A stretch of 64,000 nt of DNA from Mitsuokella multacida DSM 20544 (GTDB lineage Bacteria > Bacillota > Negativicutes > Selenomonadales > Selenomonadaceae): positions 62,554 through 126,553 of the forward strand of contig NZ_GG697143.2 of assembly GCF_000155955.1 (NCBI RefSeq). Reading direction: 5' to 3'. Within the stretch, counting starts at the first letter, position 1. The number at the start of each line of letters is the position of its first letter. The position numbers and the translations under genes are program-made. The notes below the pieces were generated by a model. That model was not told the DNA's origin. It worked only from the letters and a program-made list of their open reading frames with translations, and made no database searches. Positions 8,525 to 16,900 of this stretch are shown piece by piece.

Positions 8525-9433
8525 TTGAAGATTTCCTATACCGTAGATGCTGCCCATGACGGCAGGGAACTGCGCCAACTCGTGCGCGCGCCGCTCGGGC
8601 TCTCGGCGAAGCTCTGGAAGCACATCAAGTGGAACGGCACGGTCCTCGTCAATGGGAAGAAGAACGGCGACGCCCGCCTGCGCGTCCATACGGGCGATGA
8701 GCTGACACTGCTCTGGCAAGAAGTATCGTCCGTCGTGCCCGTCGATCTGCCGCTCGACATCCTCTATGAGGACGAAACCTTTCTCGTCGTCAACAAGCCC
8801 GCGGACATGATTGTCCATCCGACGCACCGCGCGGCGCGCGATACGCTCGTCCATGCCGTGGCGGGCTATTTCGAGCGCAGGGGAGAGGCGGCGGGCATCC
8901 ATCCGCTCTACCGGCTCGACCGAGACACAACGGGCATCGTCATCCTCGCCAAATCCGCGCGCATCCAGCACGCGATGACAAAGCATCATGGCCAGATCTA
9001 CCGCGAATACCTGGCACTGGCGCAAGGTCATCTGGACTGTCTAAGTGGTCGAATCGACATGCCAATCGGCCGTGACATCACAAGGGCGAATCACTGGCAG
9101 GTGCGCGCCGATGGCAGGCGCGCCCTGACGGAGTACGAGACCATCGCATCGTGGCCCGCGTATTCCCTGCTCAAGATACATCTGCTGACTGGCCGCACCC
9201 ACCAGATCCGCGTCCACTTCGCCGCCCTCGGCCATCCTCTTTTAGGCGACACAGCCTACGACGGCTCCTGCGATACAATCCCGCGGCAAGCCCTGCACGC
9301 TTGGCGCGTCCACTTCTTCCATCCCGATACCGGCAAAGAGATCCGCATCGAGGCCCCCATTCCCGAAGACATGTGCCGACTCATCGGTTCCGACACTGTT
9401 TCACGTGAAACATTTAAAGAGGAGATAAAATAG
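8525..9433 (+). CDS. RluA-family RNA pseudouridine synthase
   Basis: Converts specific uridines of rRNA or tRNA to pseudouridine. Residues 1-75 form an S4-like RNA-binding region (LRQLVRAPLGLSAKLWKHIK ... GDELTLLW). The catalytic domain begins at about 80 (DILYEDETFLVVNKPADMIVHP) and contains the motif YRLDRDTTGIVILAKS, whose Asp is the nucleophile. GRTHQIRVHFAALGHPLLGD is the family's RluA C-terminal signature. The start is a TTG at 8525 behind AAAGGAAGAA. RluD and RluB-like assignments cannot be separated here, so no symbol is given. Its last codons contain a complete parS site, encoding Val-Ser-Arg-Glu-Thr near residue 295. Confidence 0.92.
   Translation: MKISYTVDAAHDGRELRQLVRAPLGLSAKLWKHIKWNGTVLVNGKKNGDARLRVHTGDELTLLWQEVSSVVPVDLPLDILYEDETFLVVNKPADMIVHPTHRAARDTLVHAVAGYFERRGEAAGIHPLYRLDRDTTGIVILAKSARIQHAMTKHHGQIYREYLALAQGHLDCLSGRIDMPIGRDITRANHWQVRADGRRALTEYETIASWPAYSLLKIHLLTGRTHQIRVHFAALGHPLLGDTAYDGSCDTIPRQALHAWRVHFFHPDTGKEIRIEAPIPEDMCRLIGSDTVSRETFKEEIK
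9397..9412. promoter_or_regulatory. parS: parS site 2, inside the coding end of the pseudouridine synthase gene
   Basis: A perfect TGTTTCACGTGAAACA without any extension of the dyad. It lies in frame within the preceding gene, 21 bp before its stop codon, so the protein tail reads DTVSRETFKEEIK because of the DNA site. Confidence 0.93.
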
Positions 9434-9502
9434 CAAAATAATCTTTGACAGCAAGACTACCGAAATCAATTCGGCATCGATTGCAGAAAGGTTGTGGTTG
9501 TT

Positions 9503-10243
9503 TTGGATACTGCTGTTTGGCAGGCGCATCTCTTACCGGCGCTAGCCATCGGGCTGGCTGCGTTCATGCAGGGCATCACGGGATTTGGGCTCGTGATCAT
9601 CGCGGCGCCGCTGCTCATGATTTTCTACGATCCGCGCGAGACGGTTCTCATGATGTTCGTCGTGGCGCTGCTCACCGGCATCGTGCAGACGTTTCTCGTC
9701 TGGAAGGATGCCCGCTACAAGCTGATCGAGACCATCCTCGTCGGCTACATCGCCGCACAGCCCTTCGGTTTCTGGATCTTCGCGCATTTCTCGGCGAATC
9801 AGTTGAAGCTGCTCGTCAGCACGGTCATCCTGATTTCTCTGTTGCTCATGCAGTTCACGCATCACAGGTTCTCGCTCTGCCGTCGCAACTCCATCCTCAT
9901 GGGATTCCTCGCGGGCATCTGCGGCGTCACGACAGGCATGGCGGGCCCGCCTCTGATTCTCTACTTCGCCTACACCGAGCTGACGCCAGCAGAGCTACGC
10001 GGCACGAGCGTCGTCTTCTTCCTGATCAGCGGCATCATCTCCATCGGTTTCTTCCTGTTCCAGGGCGTGCCGATGTACGCCGCCGCCGTGGAATCGCTCT
10101 ATCTCATCCCAGCCCTCGTCATCGGCCTCCTTCTCGGCCACGCCGTCATCCGCTTCGTCTCCGTCAAGCTCTTCCGCTTCATGATCTTCTTCATGCTCTA
10201 CTTCATCTGTGCCTACATGTTCTACGAACTCGCCGTGCAGTGA
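9503..10243 (+). CDS. TauE/SafE-family sulfite exporter-like membrane permease
   Basis: A 246-residue integral membrane protein. The segment LPALAIGLAAFMQGITGFGLVIIAAPLLM near the N-terminus and the later CGVTTGMAGPPLILYF are the two repeats typical of TauE/SafE permeases (DUF81). About seven to eight TM segments can be counted. The family exports small anions such as sulfite, sulfoacetate or organic acids, but the substrate cannot be read from the sequence. The start is uncertain: TTG at 9503 is 11 nt from AGAAAGG, while GTG at 9494 is only 2 nt away. It stands alone, ending just before a parS-centred palindrome. Confidence 0.85.
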   Translation: MDTAVWQAHLLPALAIGLAAFMQGITGFGLVIIAAPLLMIFYDPRETVLMMFVVALLTGIVQTFLVWKDARYKLIETILVGYIAAQPFGFWIFAHFSANQLKLLVSTVILISLLLMQFTHHRFSLCRRNSILMGFLAGICGVTTGMAGPPLILYFAYTELTPAELRGTSVVFFLISGIISIGFFLFQGVPMYAAAVESLYLIPALVIGLLLGHAVIRFVSVKLFRFMIFFMLYFICAYMFYELAVQ

Positions 10244-10248
10244 AATCA

Positions 10249-10292
10249 AAAATAGGCGTCGATGTTTCACGTGAAACATCGACGCCTATTTT
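10249..10292. promoter_or_regulatory. parS: parS site 3 at the centre of a perfect 44-bp palindrome
   Basis: The core TGTTTCACGTGAAACA (10263-10278) is extended by 14 further perfectly complementary bases on each side, outer arms AAAATAGGCGTCGA and TCGACGCCTATTTT. It separates the convergent permease and deoR genes and would form a bidirectional 22-bp-stem terminator in RNA. It is the longest perfect dyad found in the window. Confidence 0.93.
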
Positions 10293-10297
10293 CGTTT

Positions 10298-11242
10298 TCA
10301 GTTCATTTCTTTTAAGGCGAGGGCTGTATATTGATCGGTGATCAATACATTCATATAACCAGCTTTGAGCGCTGCATGGATGGCCCGGAGCTTTTCTTTG
10401 CCACCGGCAACGAGGATGCGCGTTTCCTTTTTTTGAAATTCATCGAGACGGATGCCGACCGTACGGTTATCGAGCTCTTCATCGACAATCTTTCCGTCGT
10501 CGTCGTAGAAGCGGGAGCAGAGATCGCCAGCAGCCTTCTGGCTCAGGAGCTCGCGGTCTTTTTCGTTGATATAGTAGCCGAGGTGGAAGAGAATGGATTC
10601 ATCTGAGGCTGGACCGACCGTTACGATTGCGATATTCGCTCGTTTGCCCATGTCGAGAATGTTCTTTACGTATTTATCATGCTCGACTAAGCGCTTTACT
10701 TCTATATTGTCGAACATGACAGGAATGGGCAGGAAGATTCCTGTAGTGGAAAAGGCCCTAGCGACAAGCGTGACAATCTCATGCGCATACGTGTTGAGCT
10801 TTGAGTAGCTGATGCCGCCTTTCAACTGTACGACTTGTACATCTTTGACAGGCTTTGTCCTGAGATCCTGGGCCATTTGGTAAAGGGAAGAGCCCCATCC
10901 TACACCGATGATGTCGTGATCCTTGACGATATCGTATAGATATTCAGCGGCTTTCAGACCGATGGCTTTTTTTATTTCTCGGTTATCGTTGAGCGGTGCG
11001 TTTGCTATCTTCACAGTCTTCAGATTGTATTTCTGACACAGTTCATCAGCCAGAGACAGACCCCGTTCGGTAGGATCGATGATCTTGATCTGAACAAAGC
11101 CCCTGTCCTTAGCATATTGCAATAAACGTGAAACAGAAGGTCGCGATATGCCAAGCTCATTGGCTATTTTCTGTTGGCTCATATCGGATTCATAATATAG
11201 TCTGGCAGCATCGATGCTCAGCCGATCTTTATCTTGATCCAT
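10298..11242 (-). CDS. deoR: SorC/DeoR-type sugar-binding transcriptional regulator of the deoxyribose locus
   Basis: A 314-residue regulator. Residues 1-55 hold an HTH (LSIDAARLYY, MSQQKIANELGISRPSVSRL), and the remainder is the sugar-phosphate-sensing SorC domain with DIIGVGWGSSLYQMA and VVQLKGGIS. The length and architecture match B. subtilis DeoR, which responds to deoxyribose-5-phosphate. Start ATG 11242 is preceded by GGGGAGATGAGGAT; the longer frame to 11272 has no better signal. It lies downstream of, and in the same direction as, the deoC-deoK genes, but is separated from them by a strong terminator and has its own promoter. Its ligand is inferred from its neighbours. Confidence 0.87.
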   Translation of the reverse strand: MDQDKDRLSIDAARLYYESDMSQQKIANELGISRPSVSRLLQYAKDRGFVQIKIIDPTERGLSLADELCQKYNLKTVKIANAPLNDNREIKKAIGLKAAEYLYDIVKDHDIIGVGWGSSLYQMAQDLRTKPVKDVQVVQLKGGISYSKLNTYAHEIVTLVARAFSTTGIFLPIPVMFDNIEVKRLVEHDKYVKNILDMGKRANIAIVTVGPASDESILFHLGYYINEKDRELLSQKAAGDLCSRFYDDDGKIVDEELDNRTVGIRLDEFQKKETRILVAGGKEKLRAIHAALKAGYMNVLITDQYTALALKEMN

Positions 11243-11281
11243 ATCCTCATCTCCCCATACATTCCCGGTCAATCTTCTATC

Positions 11282-11318
11282 TGAACCTATTATATATCGG
11301 ATGTTGCTGATGGTTCAA
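11282..11318 (-). promoter_or_regulatory. deoR promoter with flanking inverted repeat
   Basis: On the minus strand, -35 TTGAAC (11313-11318) and -10 TATAAT (11289-11294) are 18 bp apart. TGAACC (11282-11287) and GGTTCA (11312-11317) form an inverted repeat around the -10, a candidate autoregulatory operator. Confidence 0.55.
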
Positions 11319-11331
11319 ATAATGGGCATAG

Positions 11332-11371
11332 AAAAATGGCTCTCCTTGATGAAATGAGGAGAGCCATTTTT
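11332..11371 (-). terminator. Terminator of the deoC-deoP-mutarotase-deoK operon
   Basis: A perfect 15-bp stem AAAAATGGCTCTCCT/AGGAGAGCCATTTTT with a 10-nt loop, with T runs on both strands. It insulates deoR from the upstream structural genes. Confidence 0.88.
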
Positions 11372-11387
11372 CAGATGTAGATAGGAC

Positions 11388-12302
11388 TTACTCCTTGAGC
11401 AATTTCAGTACATCTTCTTTTTCAGGATAGGACTTCTGCGTACCGCGCTTCGTGACGCTGAGTGCAGCAAAGGCACTGGCTGTCTTCATCGAGGAGAGGA
11501 TGTCGCCAGTCTGCACGTAGCAGCAAGCAAAGCAGCCGATGTAGGCATCTCCAGCACCAGACGTATCGATGGCATTGACTTTGAATGGCTTTACGAGATG
11601 CTTTCCTTCTTTGCTGATCCACATGGATCCATGAGACCCCATGGTGACGATGACATTTTTCAGGCCTCGATCGACAAGACTCTTAGCCGCGGCTTCCACT
11701 TCATCTAGTGTCGAGACTGGCATCTCTGTCAAGATGGCTAACTCTGTTTCGTTCGGCATGAAGAAGTCACATTGGCAAGCCTTGTCTATGAGTAACTCTT
11801 TTGTTGCTGGTGCAGGATTTAACAATACTGGGATTCCGTGTTTTTTACCGAAGTCGATGGCGTAATATACGGTTTCCAGAGAAATCTCTAACTGTAGGAT
11901 GATTAGCTGGCAGTTCTTGAGATCTTCTTCTGCATCATCGATGTCTTTGGGCAACAGGTATTGATTGGCACCCTTGATGATCAAGATGCTGTTCTGTCCG
12001 CTTTTGTCAACAAAGATTGGTGCAACGCCACTGGATACACCAGGAACTTTCTGCACATATTTTGTGTCGATACCAGCTTTCTGGAAGTTAGCGATGGTAT
12101 TATCTGCAAAGGCATCATCACCGACTTTTGTCATCATCAGGACATCGGCGCCGTATTTTGCGGCAGCAACAGCCTGATTCGCGCCTTTGCCTCCGCAGCC
12201 CATTGAGAAGTCAGGGGCTTCCAGCGTTTCGCCGAGCACAGGCATGCGTGTGATATATGAGGTCAGGTCGACCATATTGGACCCGATTACTGCTATTTTC
12301 AT
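11388..12302 (-). CDS. deoK: PfkB-family sugar kinase, probable deoxyribokinase
   Basis: A ribokinase-like enzyme of 304 residues. MKIAVIGSNMVDLTSYI, the GCGGKGANQAVAAAKYG substrate-site segment near residue 35, the FFMPNETELAIL segment and the anion-hole/catalytic motif DTSGAGDAYIGC near residue 250 are all in place. Family members phosphorylate ribose or 2-deoxyribose at O5. The flanking deoC, deoP-like and mutarotase-like genes argue for deoxyribose, giving deoxyribose-5-phosphate for DeoC; ribose cannot be excluded from sequence alone. ATG at 12302, 25 nt after the previous gene. Confidence 0.85.
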   Translation of the reverse strand: MKIAVIGSNMVDLTSYITRMPVLGETLEAPDFSMGCGGKGANQAVAAAKYGADVLMMTKVGDDAFADNTIANFQKAGIDTKYVQKVPGVSSGVAPIFVDKSGQNSILIIKGANQYLLPKDIDDAEEDLKNCQLIILQLEISLETVYYAIDFGKKHGIPVLLNPAPATKELLIDKACQCDFFMPNETELAILTEMPVSTLDEVEAAAKSLVDRGLKNVIVTMGSHGSMWISKEGKHLVKPFKVNAIDTSGAGDAYIGCFACCYVQTGDILSSMKTASAFAALSVTKRGTQKSYPEKEDVLKLLKE

Positions 12303-12327
12303 GGGAATGCTTCCTTTCTTGATGATG

Positions 12328-13356
12328 TCATTTCAGTCCGGTCAGTACTGTGAAGGTTTTCTTTTCATTGGGCTTCAAGTAGAGAAGCGTGCCAGCTTTC
12401 TTGGCCGCAAGGAAGCCTTCTGGACGGCAGGTGGCAGGCAGGACAAAGGCGGCTACCTGAAGGTCGTCGTTCTTCATGATCCAGCGGGTAGCACTGGTGA
12501 AGTCTTTTGTGGAGAAATCCGTGCGGAAGCCATAGCCTTTCGGGGAATCAATCTCTACCGTGACATTCGGGGCATACTGGTCGATATGGTCTGCCATGAA
12601 GACGATTTCAGGATCGTACATATCAGGCTGATCGAGGACCTCTAAGCTGCGCCCTTTCTTCTGCAGTTTCTTGATCTCTTCATTGTAAGCAAGCCATTTT
12701 TCAGTTGGATGGACATGGGATGGGATGGATTCGCGCAGCTTGAACGCCGTGGCAGGGATGTTGGAGGAGATGCGTCCCTGATCGACATAAGCATAATTCA
12801 TATGGCACATGTACTGCAGGGGCATCTCTGTGCAGGTAAGATTCGTGACTTCCATGTGGATGGTGAAGCGGGTGGCATCTTTTTTCAGGGAGACACTTGG
12901 CTGTGCGATGTAATGATAGCCGAAGCCCTGACAATATTCATACTTGCTGACGAGCGACACTGTGTCCTCGCTGATCTCAAGCCATGCTTCATCCATTTTT
13001 GCACAGGAGAACTCGCCATGCATGGGATGTGTATCTTCAGGGCCAGGGCAGCCGTTGGCCAGTAACCCGGAATGGAAAGCAAAGCAGCCGTATGTGTCAA
13101 CGATGCATGTTGCTGGTTTAGGCTCCTTGAAGATATTCTTGAGGCGCAGGCTGATGCCATTGAATTCAGCATCCCAGATGATCTGGCCCATGTAGGGGAG
13201 TAATTCCACATATCCCTTTGCATTTGCAATCTTCACGGATTCAATGCCAGAAGGATAACGGAATAAGGTGACCTTGAAATCATCATTCTCTAAGATTGTT
13301 GTTAGATTTTCCTTGAAATACGATTTATTCAGACAAATTTTGGTAGCAATAGACAT
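12328..13356 (-). CDS. Aldose 1-epimerase-like protein (DUF4432), DeoX/DeoM-like mutarotase
   Basis: A 342-residue protein of the galactose-mutarotase-like beta-sandwich type. Visible segments include LLPYMGQIIWDAEFNG, the His-containing LANGCPGPEDTHPMHGEF, and YMCHMNYAYVD with a further conserved His. Such proteins interconvert sugar anomers. Homologues sit in the deoQKPX locus of Salmonella and in the deoxyribose locus of pathogenic E. coli, where a mutarotase role has been proposed. Position between deoK and deoP fits a protein that supplies the correct deoxyribose anomer. Cytoplasmic: no signal peptide is seen. Confidence 0.78.
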   Translation of the reverse strand: MSIATKICLNKSYFKENLTTILENDDFKVTLFRYPSGIESVKIANAKGYVELLPYMGQIIWDAEFNGISLRLKNIFKEPKPATCIVDTYGCFAFHSGLLANGCPGPEDTHPMHGEFSCAKMDEAWLEISEDTVSLVSKYEYCQGFGYHYIAQPSVSLKKDATRFTIHMEVTNLTCTEMPLQYMCHMNYAYVDQGRISSNIPATAFKLRESIPSHVHPTEKWLAYNEEIKKLQKKGRSLEVLDQPDMYDPEIVFMADHIDQYAPNVTVEIDSPKGYGFRTDFSTKDFTSATRWIMKNDDLQVAAFVLPATCRPEGFLAAKKAGTLLYLKPNEKKTFTVLTGLK

Positions 13357-13396
13357 GGAAAAGACCTCCTATACAAATCGATTGACAACCATGAGA

Positions 13397-14734
13397 TTAT
13401 TTTTGTGCGAGCATCGTATTGGCATCCTGACTGACTTTTGATTCAGCACGGTATTTCTGGTAGAAGTAGAAGCCGACATAGAGGAAGCAGAAGAAATTGA
13501 CGATGAACGAGAACTGCATCGAGCCGGTCATATCGGAGACATAGCCCTGGATTGCCGGGACAATCGCACCACCGATGATGGACATGACCAGGATTGCACC
13601 AGCTGTGGCCGTGTATTTCTTATCAACGGTTTTGAGGGTTTCACCGTAAATGGTAGCCCAGCAGGGGCCCATCAGAATGCTGATCGCGACAGCGGCATAG
13701 ACCGCCGTGAAGCTTGGGATAAAGGAAACATAGAGTACCAGAAGGCAGCCGATGACGGAGTAGGCAACGAGTACTTTATTCGTGGAGAAACGTGCGAGAA
13801 GGAAGTTGGCGATGAATTTGCCGACAAAGAAGCAAGCGTAGCTGATGACCATGAAATTGGCGGCCATGCGCTCATTGATGGAGGCATCCATTGTCAGGGC
13901 CAGGCGGATGGTAAAGGACCAAACTGCTACCTGCATGCCGACATAAAGGAATTCTGCCGCGATGCCCTTCTTGAATTTATGGTTGCCGACAAGATAACGC
14001 AGCGTTTCGCCGATACTGGGATCTTCTGCCTTTGGTGCATCCTTGGGGGCGACTGGTTTGCAAGATGGATATTTCGTCAGGGCAAAGAGAAGAAGAACAG
14101 CTAAGAGCACGATGATGAGGACACGGTAAGGTTCGAGTGTATTCATCAACATATCAAGGCGATAGGCATGAGCTTCTTCTGCCGTCATGCTGGCAATCTG
14201 TGCAGCCATGCTCTGGCCGTCTTCAAAAATCAGATATTTGCCGAGCAGGATGCCTGCTGCAGCACCGATGGGGTAGAACGTCTGGCTGATGTTCAGGCGC
14301 AAGGTAGAATATTTCTCAGGTCCAAGCATGGTGCTGTAGGTATTCGAAGCAGTTTCCAGGAAGCCAAGGCCGATGGCGATGGCAAATACAGCTGCGAGGA
14401 ACATGGTGTATGTAGCCATGTGCGAGGCAGGGAAGAAGAGTGAGCAGCCGACAATGTAGAAAATCAGGCCACAGAGAATGGCTGTCTTATAAGTCGTTTT
14501 CTTGATGACCATCGATGCAGGAATGGAGATTAAAAAATAACCGCCATAAAATGCACTCTGTACAAGGGCACTGGCGAAGTCACTCAAATCAAAGACACTC
14601 TTGAATTGCGTAATCAATACATCATTCAAGCTTGCTGCTGCTCCCCATAAGGGGAACAGGCAGGAAAGAAGAATGAACTGAAAGATTGGGGTCTTATTGA
14701 GATAGCCATTATCGTATTGGATCCACTTTGCCAT
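13397..14734 (-). CDS. deoP: MFS sugar permease (FucP-like), probable deoxyribose transporter
   Basis: A 445-residue, 12-TM major facilitator of the FucP/fucose-H+ symporter type. FILLSCLFPLWGAAASLNDVLI in TM1 and the SAFYGGYFLISIPASMVIKK segment after TM2 are typical of that subfamily, as is AIGLGFLETASNTYSTMLGP. It sits between deoC and the mutarotase in a single-direction cluster, so 2-deoxyribose is the likely substrate. Start ATG 14734 follows AGGAGGAAAGAAA. Substrate assignment is by context; the fold assignment is secure. Confidence 0.82.
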   Translation of the reverse strand: MAKWIQYDNGYLNKTPIFQFILLSCLFPLWGAAASLNDVLITQFKSVFDLSDFASALVQSAFYGGYFLISIPASMVIKKTTYKTAILCGLIFYIVGCSLFFPASHMATYTMFLAAVFAIAIGLGFLETASNTYSTMLGPEKYSTLRLNISQTFYPIGAAAGILLGKYLIFEDGQSMAAQIASMTAEEAHAYRLDMLMNTLEPYRVLIIVLLAVLLLFALTKYPSCKPVAPKDAPKAEDPSIGETLRYLVGNHKFKKGIAAEFLYVGMQVAVWSFTIRLALTMDASINERMAANFMVISYACFFVGKFIANFLLARFSTNKVLVAYSVIGCLLVLYVSFIPSFTAVYAAVAISILMGPCWATIYGETLKTVDKKYTATAGAILVMSIIGGAIVPAIQGYVSDMTGSMQFSFIVNFFCFLYVGFYFYQKYRAESKVSQDANTMLAQK

Positions 14735-14779
14735 GTTTTCTTTCCTCCTATTCTGATATAATCATGGATTTTCAGAGAA

Positions 14780-15421
14780 TCAACCCTGCATGATCTCGAC
14801 ACCGTGGCTCGTGCCGATGCGGTTGGCGCCGGCGGCTACCATGGCTTCGGCTTCCTTGCGGTCGCGGACGCCGCCCGATGCCTTGACACCCATGTCCGGA
14901 CCAACGGTCTTGCGCATGAGCTTGACATCTTCGACCGTAGCGCCCCATTTGGAGAAGCCCGTCGAAGTTTTGACGAAGTCAGCGCCAGCTTTTTTTGCGA
15001 GCTCGCAAGCCTTCACCTTTTCTGCATCCGTCAGCAGGCATGCTTCGATGATGACCTTCGTCGTCTTGCCTTGTGCGGCCTCTACGACTGCACGGATGTC
15101 TTTTTCTACATAATCATATTCTCCATCCTTGAGGAAACCAATCGGGATGACCATATCGACTTCGTCGGCACCATCAGCGATGGCCTGCTTGGTTTCGAAT
15201 GCCTTGACGGAAGTCGGCGTAGCACCTTCTGGGAAGCCGATGACCGTGACGACGTTGACACCAGAGCCGGCCAGTTCTTTATGGGCATAGGAGACCCAGA
15301 TCGGGCTGATGCAGACCGAAGCGAAATGATACTGCTTTGCCTCAGCGAGGATCTTGTCGATGTCCTTCTTCTGGGCATCCGGCTGGAGATACGTGTGATC
15401 GATGAATTTTGCGAGTTCCAT
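14780..15421 (-). CDS. deoC: Deoxyribose-phosphate aldolase
   Basis: DeoC cleaves 2-deoxyribose-5-phosphate to acetaldehyde and glyceraldehyde-3-phosphate. The 213-residue class I aldolase begins [16 protein letters not shown], has the [11 protein letters not shown] strand, KVIIEACLL, and the Schiff-base segment [14 protein letters not shown], with the catalytic Lys in VKTSTG near residue 150 and the second Lys in GVKASGGVR. The ATG at 15421 lies behind AGGAGGATAAAA; the frame is open to 15442 but without a ribosome site. It is the first gene of the deo operon. The acetaldehyde produced could be handled by the aldehyde dehydrogenase about 1.6 kb away. Confidence 0.96.
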   Translation of the reverse strand: MELAKFIDHTYLQPDAQKKDIDKILAEAKQYHFASVCISPIWVSYAHKELAGSGVNVVTVIGFPEGATPTSVKAFETKQAIADGADEVDMVIPIGFLKDGEYDYVEKDIRAVVEAAQGKTTKVIIEACLLTDAEKVKACELAKKAGADFVKTSTGFSKWGATVEDVKLMRKTVGPDMGVKASGGVRDRKEAEAMVAAGANRIGTSHGVEIMQG

Positions 15422-15448
15422 TTTTATCCTCCTATAAATCAATTTCTA

Positions 15449-15494
15449 TTGTTCTGACATGATTTATCATACCACTTATTGGAACAAGTGTAAA
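15449..15494 (-). promoter_or_regulatory. deo operon promoter and candidate DeoR operator
   Basis: On the minus strand, -35 TTTACA (15489-15494) and -10 TATGAT (15466-15471) are separated by 17 bp. TTGTTC (15449-15454) and GAACAA (15482-15487) form an inverted repeat straddling the -10, and CACTT/AAGTG (15473-15477, 15486-15490) form a smaller dyad in the spacer. The GAAC-type half-sites recall those around the deoR promoter. Confidence 0.6.
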
Positions 15495-15550
15495 GATAAA
15501 AATGAACAAATTTGCAATACAAGGTGAATTGGGAAGAACAGGCATGAGAA

Positions 15551-15584
15551 AGGCCCCAGCCAATTTTGTCTGGCTGGGGCCTTG
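15551..15584 (-). terminator. Terminator of the secreted-protein gene
   Basis: A perfect 12-bp stem AGGCCCCAGCCA/TGGCTGGGGCCT with an 8-nt loop; read leftwards it runs into TTTCTC. It lies 28 bp beyond the stop of the gene ending at 15612. Confidence 0.8.
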
Positions 15585-15611
15585 AAGATGATCGCAGTGG
15601 CGGAGGGGGGA

Positions 15612-16757
15612 TTATGGATTCTCTAAGTCACCGTCGTGGTAGAGGAAATCGAGGTAGGGGATGGCAGCGAGATACTCCGTCCTCGCGGGGATCCAGCTGT
15701 CGGTGTAGAGGATATCGGCCTCTTCGAGGACTTTGCGCTGCGGGTCGTAGCGGACGGCAAAACTTGGGAAGAGCAGGTTGGCGAGGCCGTCCTCGGTGTC
15801 GGCCAGCGAGCAGTAGAGCATGCCATCGATGCGCTTCATGTTGAGCTTGTCGGTGTAGAGCGGCGGCTCGAGCAGAGGAATCGGGCCCCAGCCCGGCTGC
15901 TTGAGGTGGGCGTACTCGGGAAGCTGTAGCTGCTTGCAGACCAGGCGGCGGTAGTAATCGTCGGTGGAGTAGGTGGCAATCGGCAGCATGGTCTCGCGCG
16001 CCTTCTTGAACTTCAACTCGGTGGCTTGGAACGGTTTCTCGGTGATTTTTGTGATCTTGTAGATGCGCTCGGTGTTATCCGGATAGGAGAGCTCGACGTG
16101 GAATGCATAGAGCTGATCATCGTCCACGGCTCTCGTGAACCGGTTGTAGCGGATCAGGCCCGTCGCTTTGTCGTAGCTCACGCTGTCGACGTCGTAGCCG
16201 ACATCACAGACTTTCTTGAGCAGGGAGCTGTTCTGGGCAAATTTCTGGAAGTAGGCCGTGCCGTAGGGCAGCTCGCCTGCCTTGCCCTGGCTGTGTTTGA
16301 GGCCCTCGATGACGGCCTTGAGCTCCCGGTTCTCGCCCTCGATGTTGATCTGCTGGATGGCCTGGTTGAGGTCGACCTGGTCGAGCTGGATGTAGGCCGT
16401 CAGATGGCAGGTGACGAGCGTGTAGCCGTCATCCGTCTTGCTCGTCGCATACGACTCATTCTGGACGGCGAGGATGTTGCCAGATATGGACTGAATCTCA
16501 TCTTCAGTAAGTACCTGATTGTGCGTCTTAGAATAACTCTGGACAAAGACGCCGGCCTTCTCCGTTGCCAGGCGCAGCGCATCCTTATGCGCTTCCTCGC
16601 GGGCCTTCTTGAGCCCTGCCTCGGAGGTGTCGTCCGTCAGATAGCTGCCTGTCACCTCGACATTCTCGATATGGGCATTGCCGTGCCACTCGGCATAGGC
16701 AGGGGCTGCCGCGACGAGCACGGGCACCATGGCCAGCACACCGATTTTCTGGAACAT
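15612..16757 (-). CDS. Secreted protein of unknown function
   Basis: A 381-residue protein with a clear signal peptide (MFQKIGVLAMVPVLVAAAPAYA, Ala-x-Ala site near residue 22), so it is periplasmic or attached to the envelope. After the signal, residues 25-140 (NAHIENVEVTGSYLTD, ARLATEKAGVFVQSY-like helix, ILAVQNESY, YTLVTCHLTAYIQLD) resemble the N-terminal fold seen in FlgT/LPP20-type envelope proteins; this is a weak resemblance. The rest (for example RYNRFTRAVDDDQLYAF, ILYTDSWIPARTEYLAAIPY) is not recognised. ATG 16757 follows GAGGCGATTTTG. It is monocistronic, between two terminators. Confidence 0.6.
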   Translation of the reverse strand: MFQKIGVLAMVPVLVAAAPAYAEWHGNAHIENVEVTGSYLTDDTSEAGLKKAREEAHKDALRLATEKAGVFVQSYSKTHNQVLTEDEIQSISGNILAVQNESYATSKTDDGYTLVTCHLTAYIQLDQVDLNQAIQQINIEGENRELKAVIEGLKHSQGKAGELPYGTAYFQKFAQNSSLLKKVCDVGYDVDSVSYDKATGLIRYNRFTRAVDDDQLYAFHVELSYPDNTERIYKITKITEKPFQATELKFKKARETMLPIATYSTDDYYRRLVCKQLQLPEYAHLKQPGWGPIPLLEPPLYTDKLNMKRIDGMLYCSLADTEDGLANLLFPSFAVRYDPQRKVLEEADILYTDSWIPARTEYLAAIPYLDFLYHDGDLENP

Positions 16758-16900
16758 CAAAATCGCCTCATTTCTCATATCTTACGTGTATCTGTGTCTT
16801 TCTTTTATTGTATCGCAAATGAGAAAACACGCAAGAATTTTGTAATAATCTAATCTGTAAGGTACAGGGCGTTTTGATCCTATGCGGCTTCTGGACATGA

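Noticed and set aside
11101-11135. A seventh parS-like site (AACGTGAAACAG) within deoR
   Set aside because: Only one half-site matches; the other half lacks the TGTTTCAC sequence.
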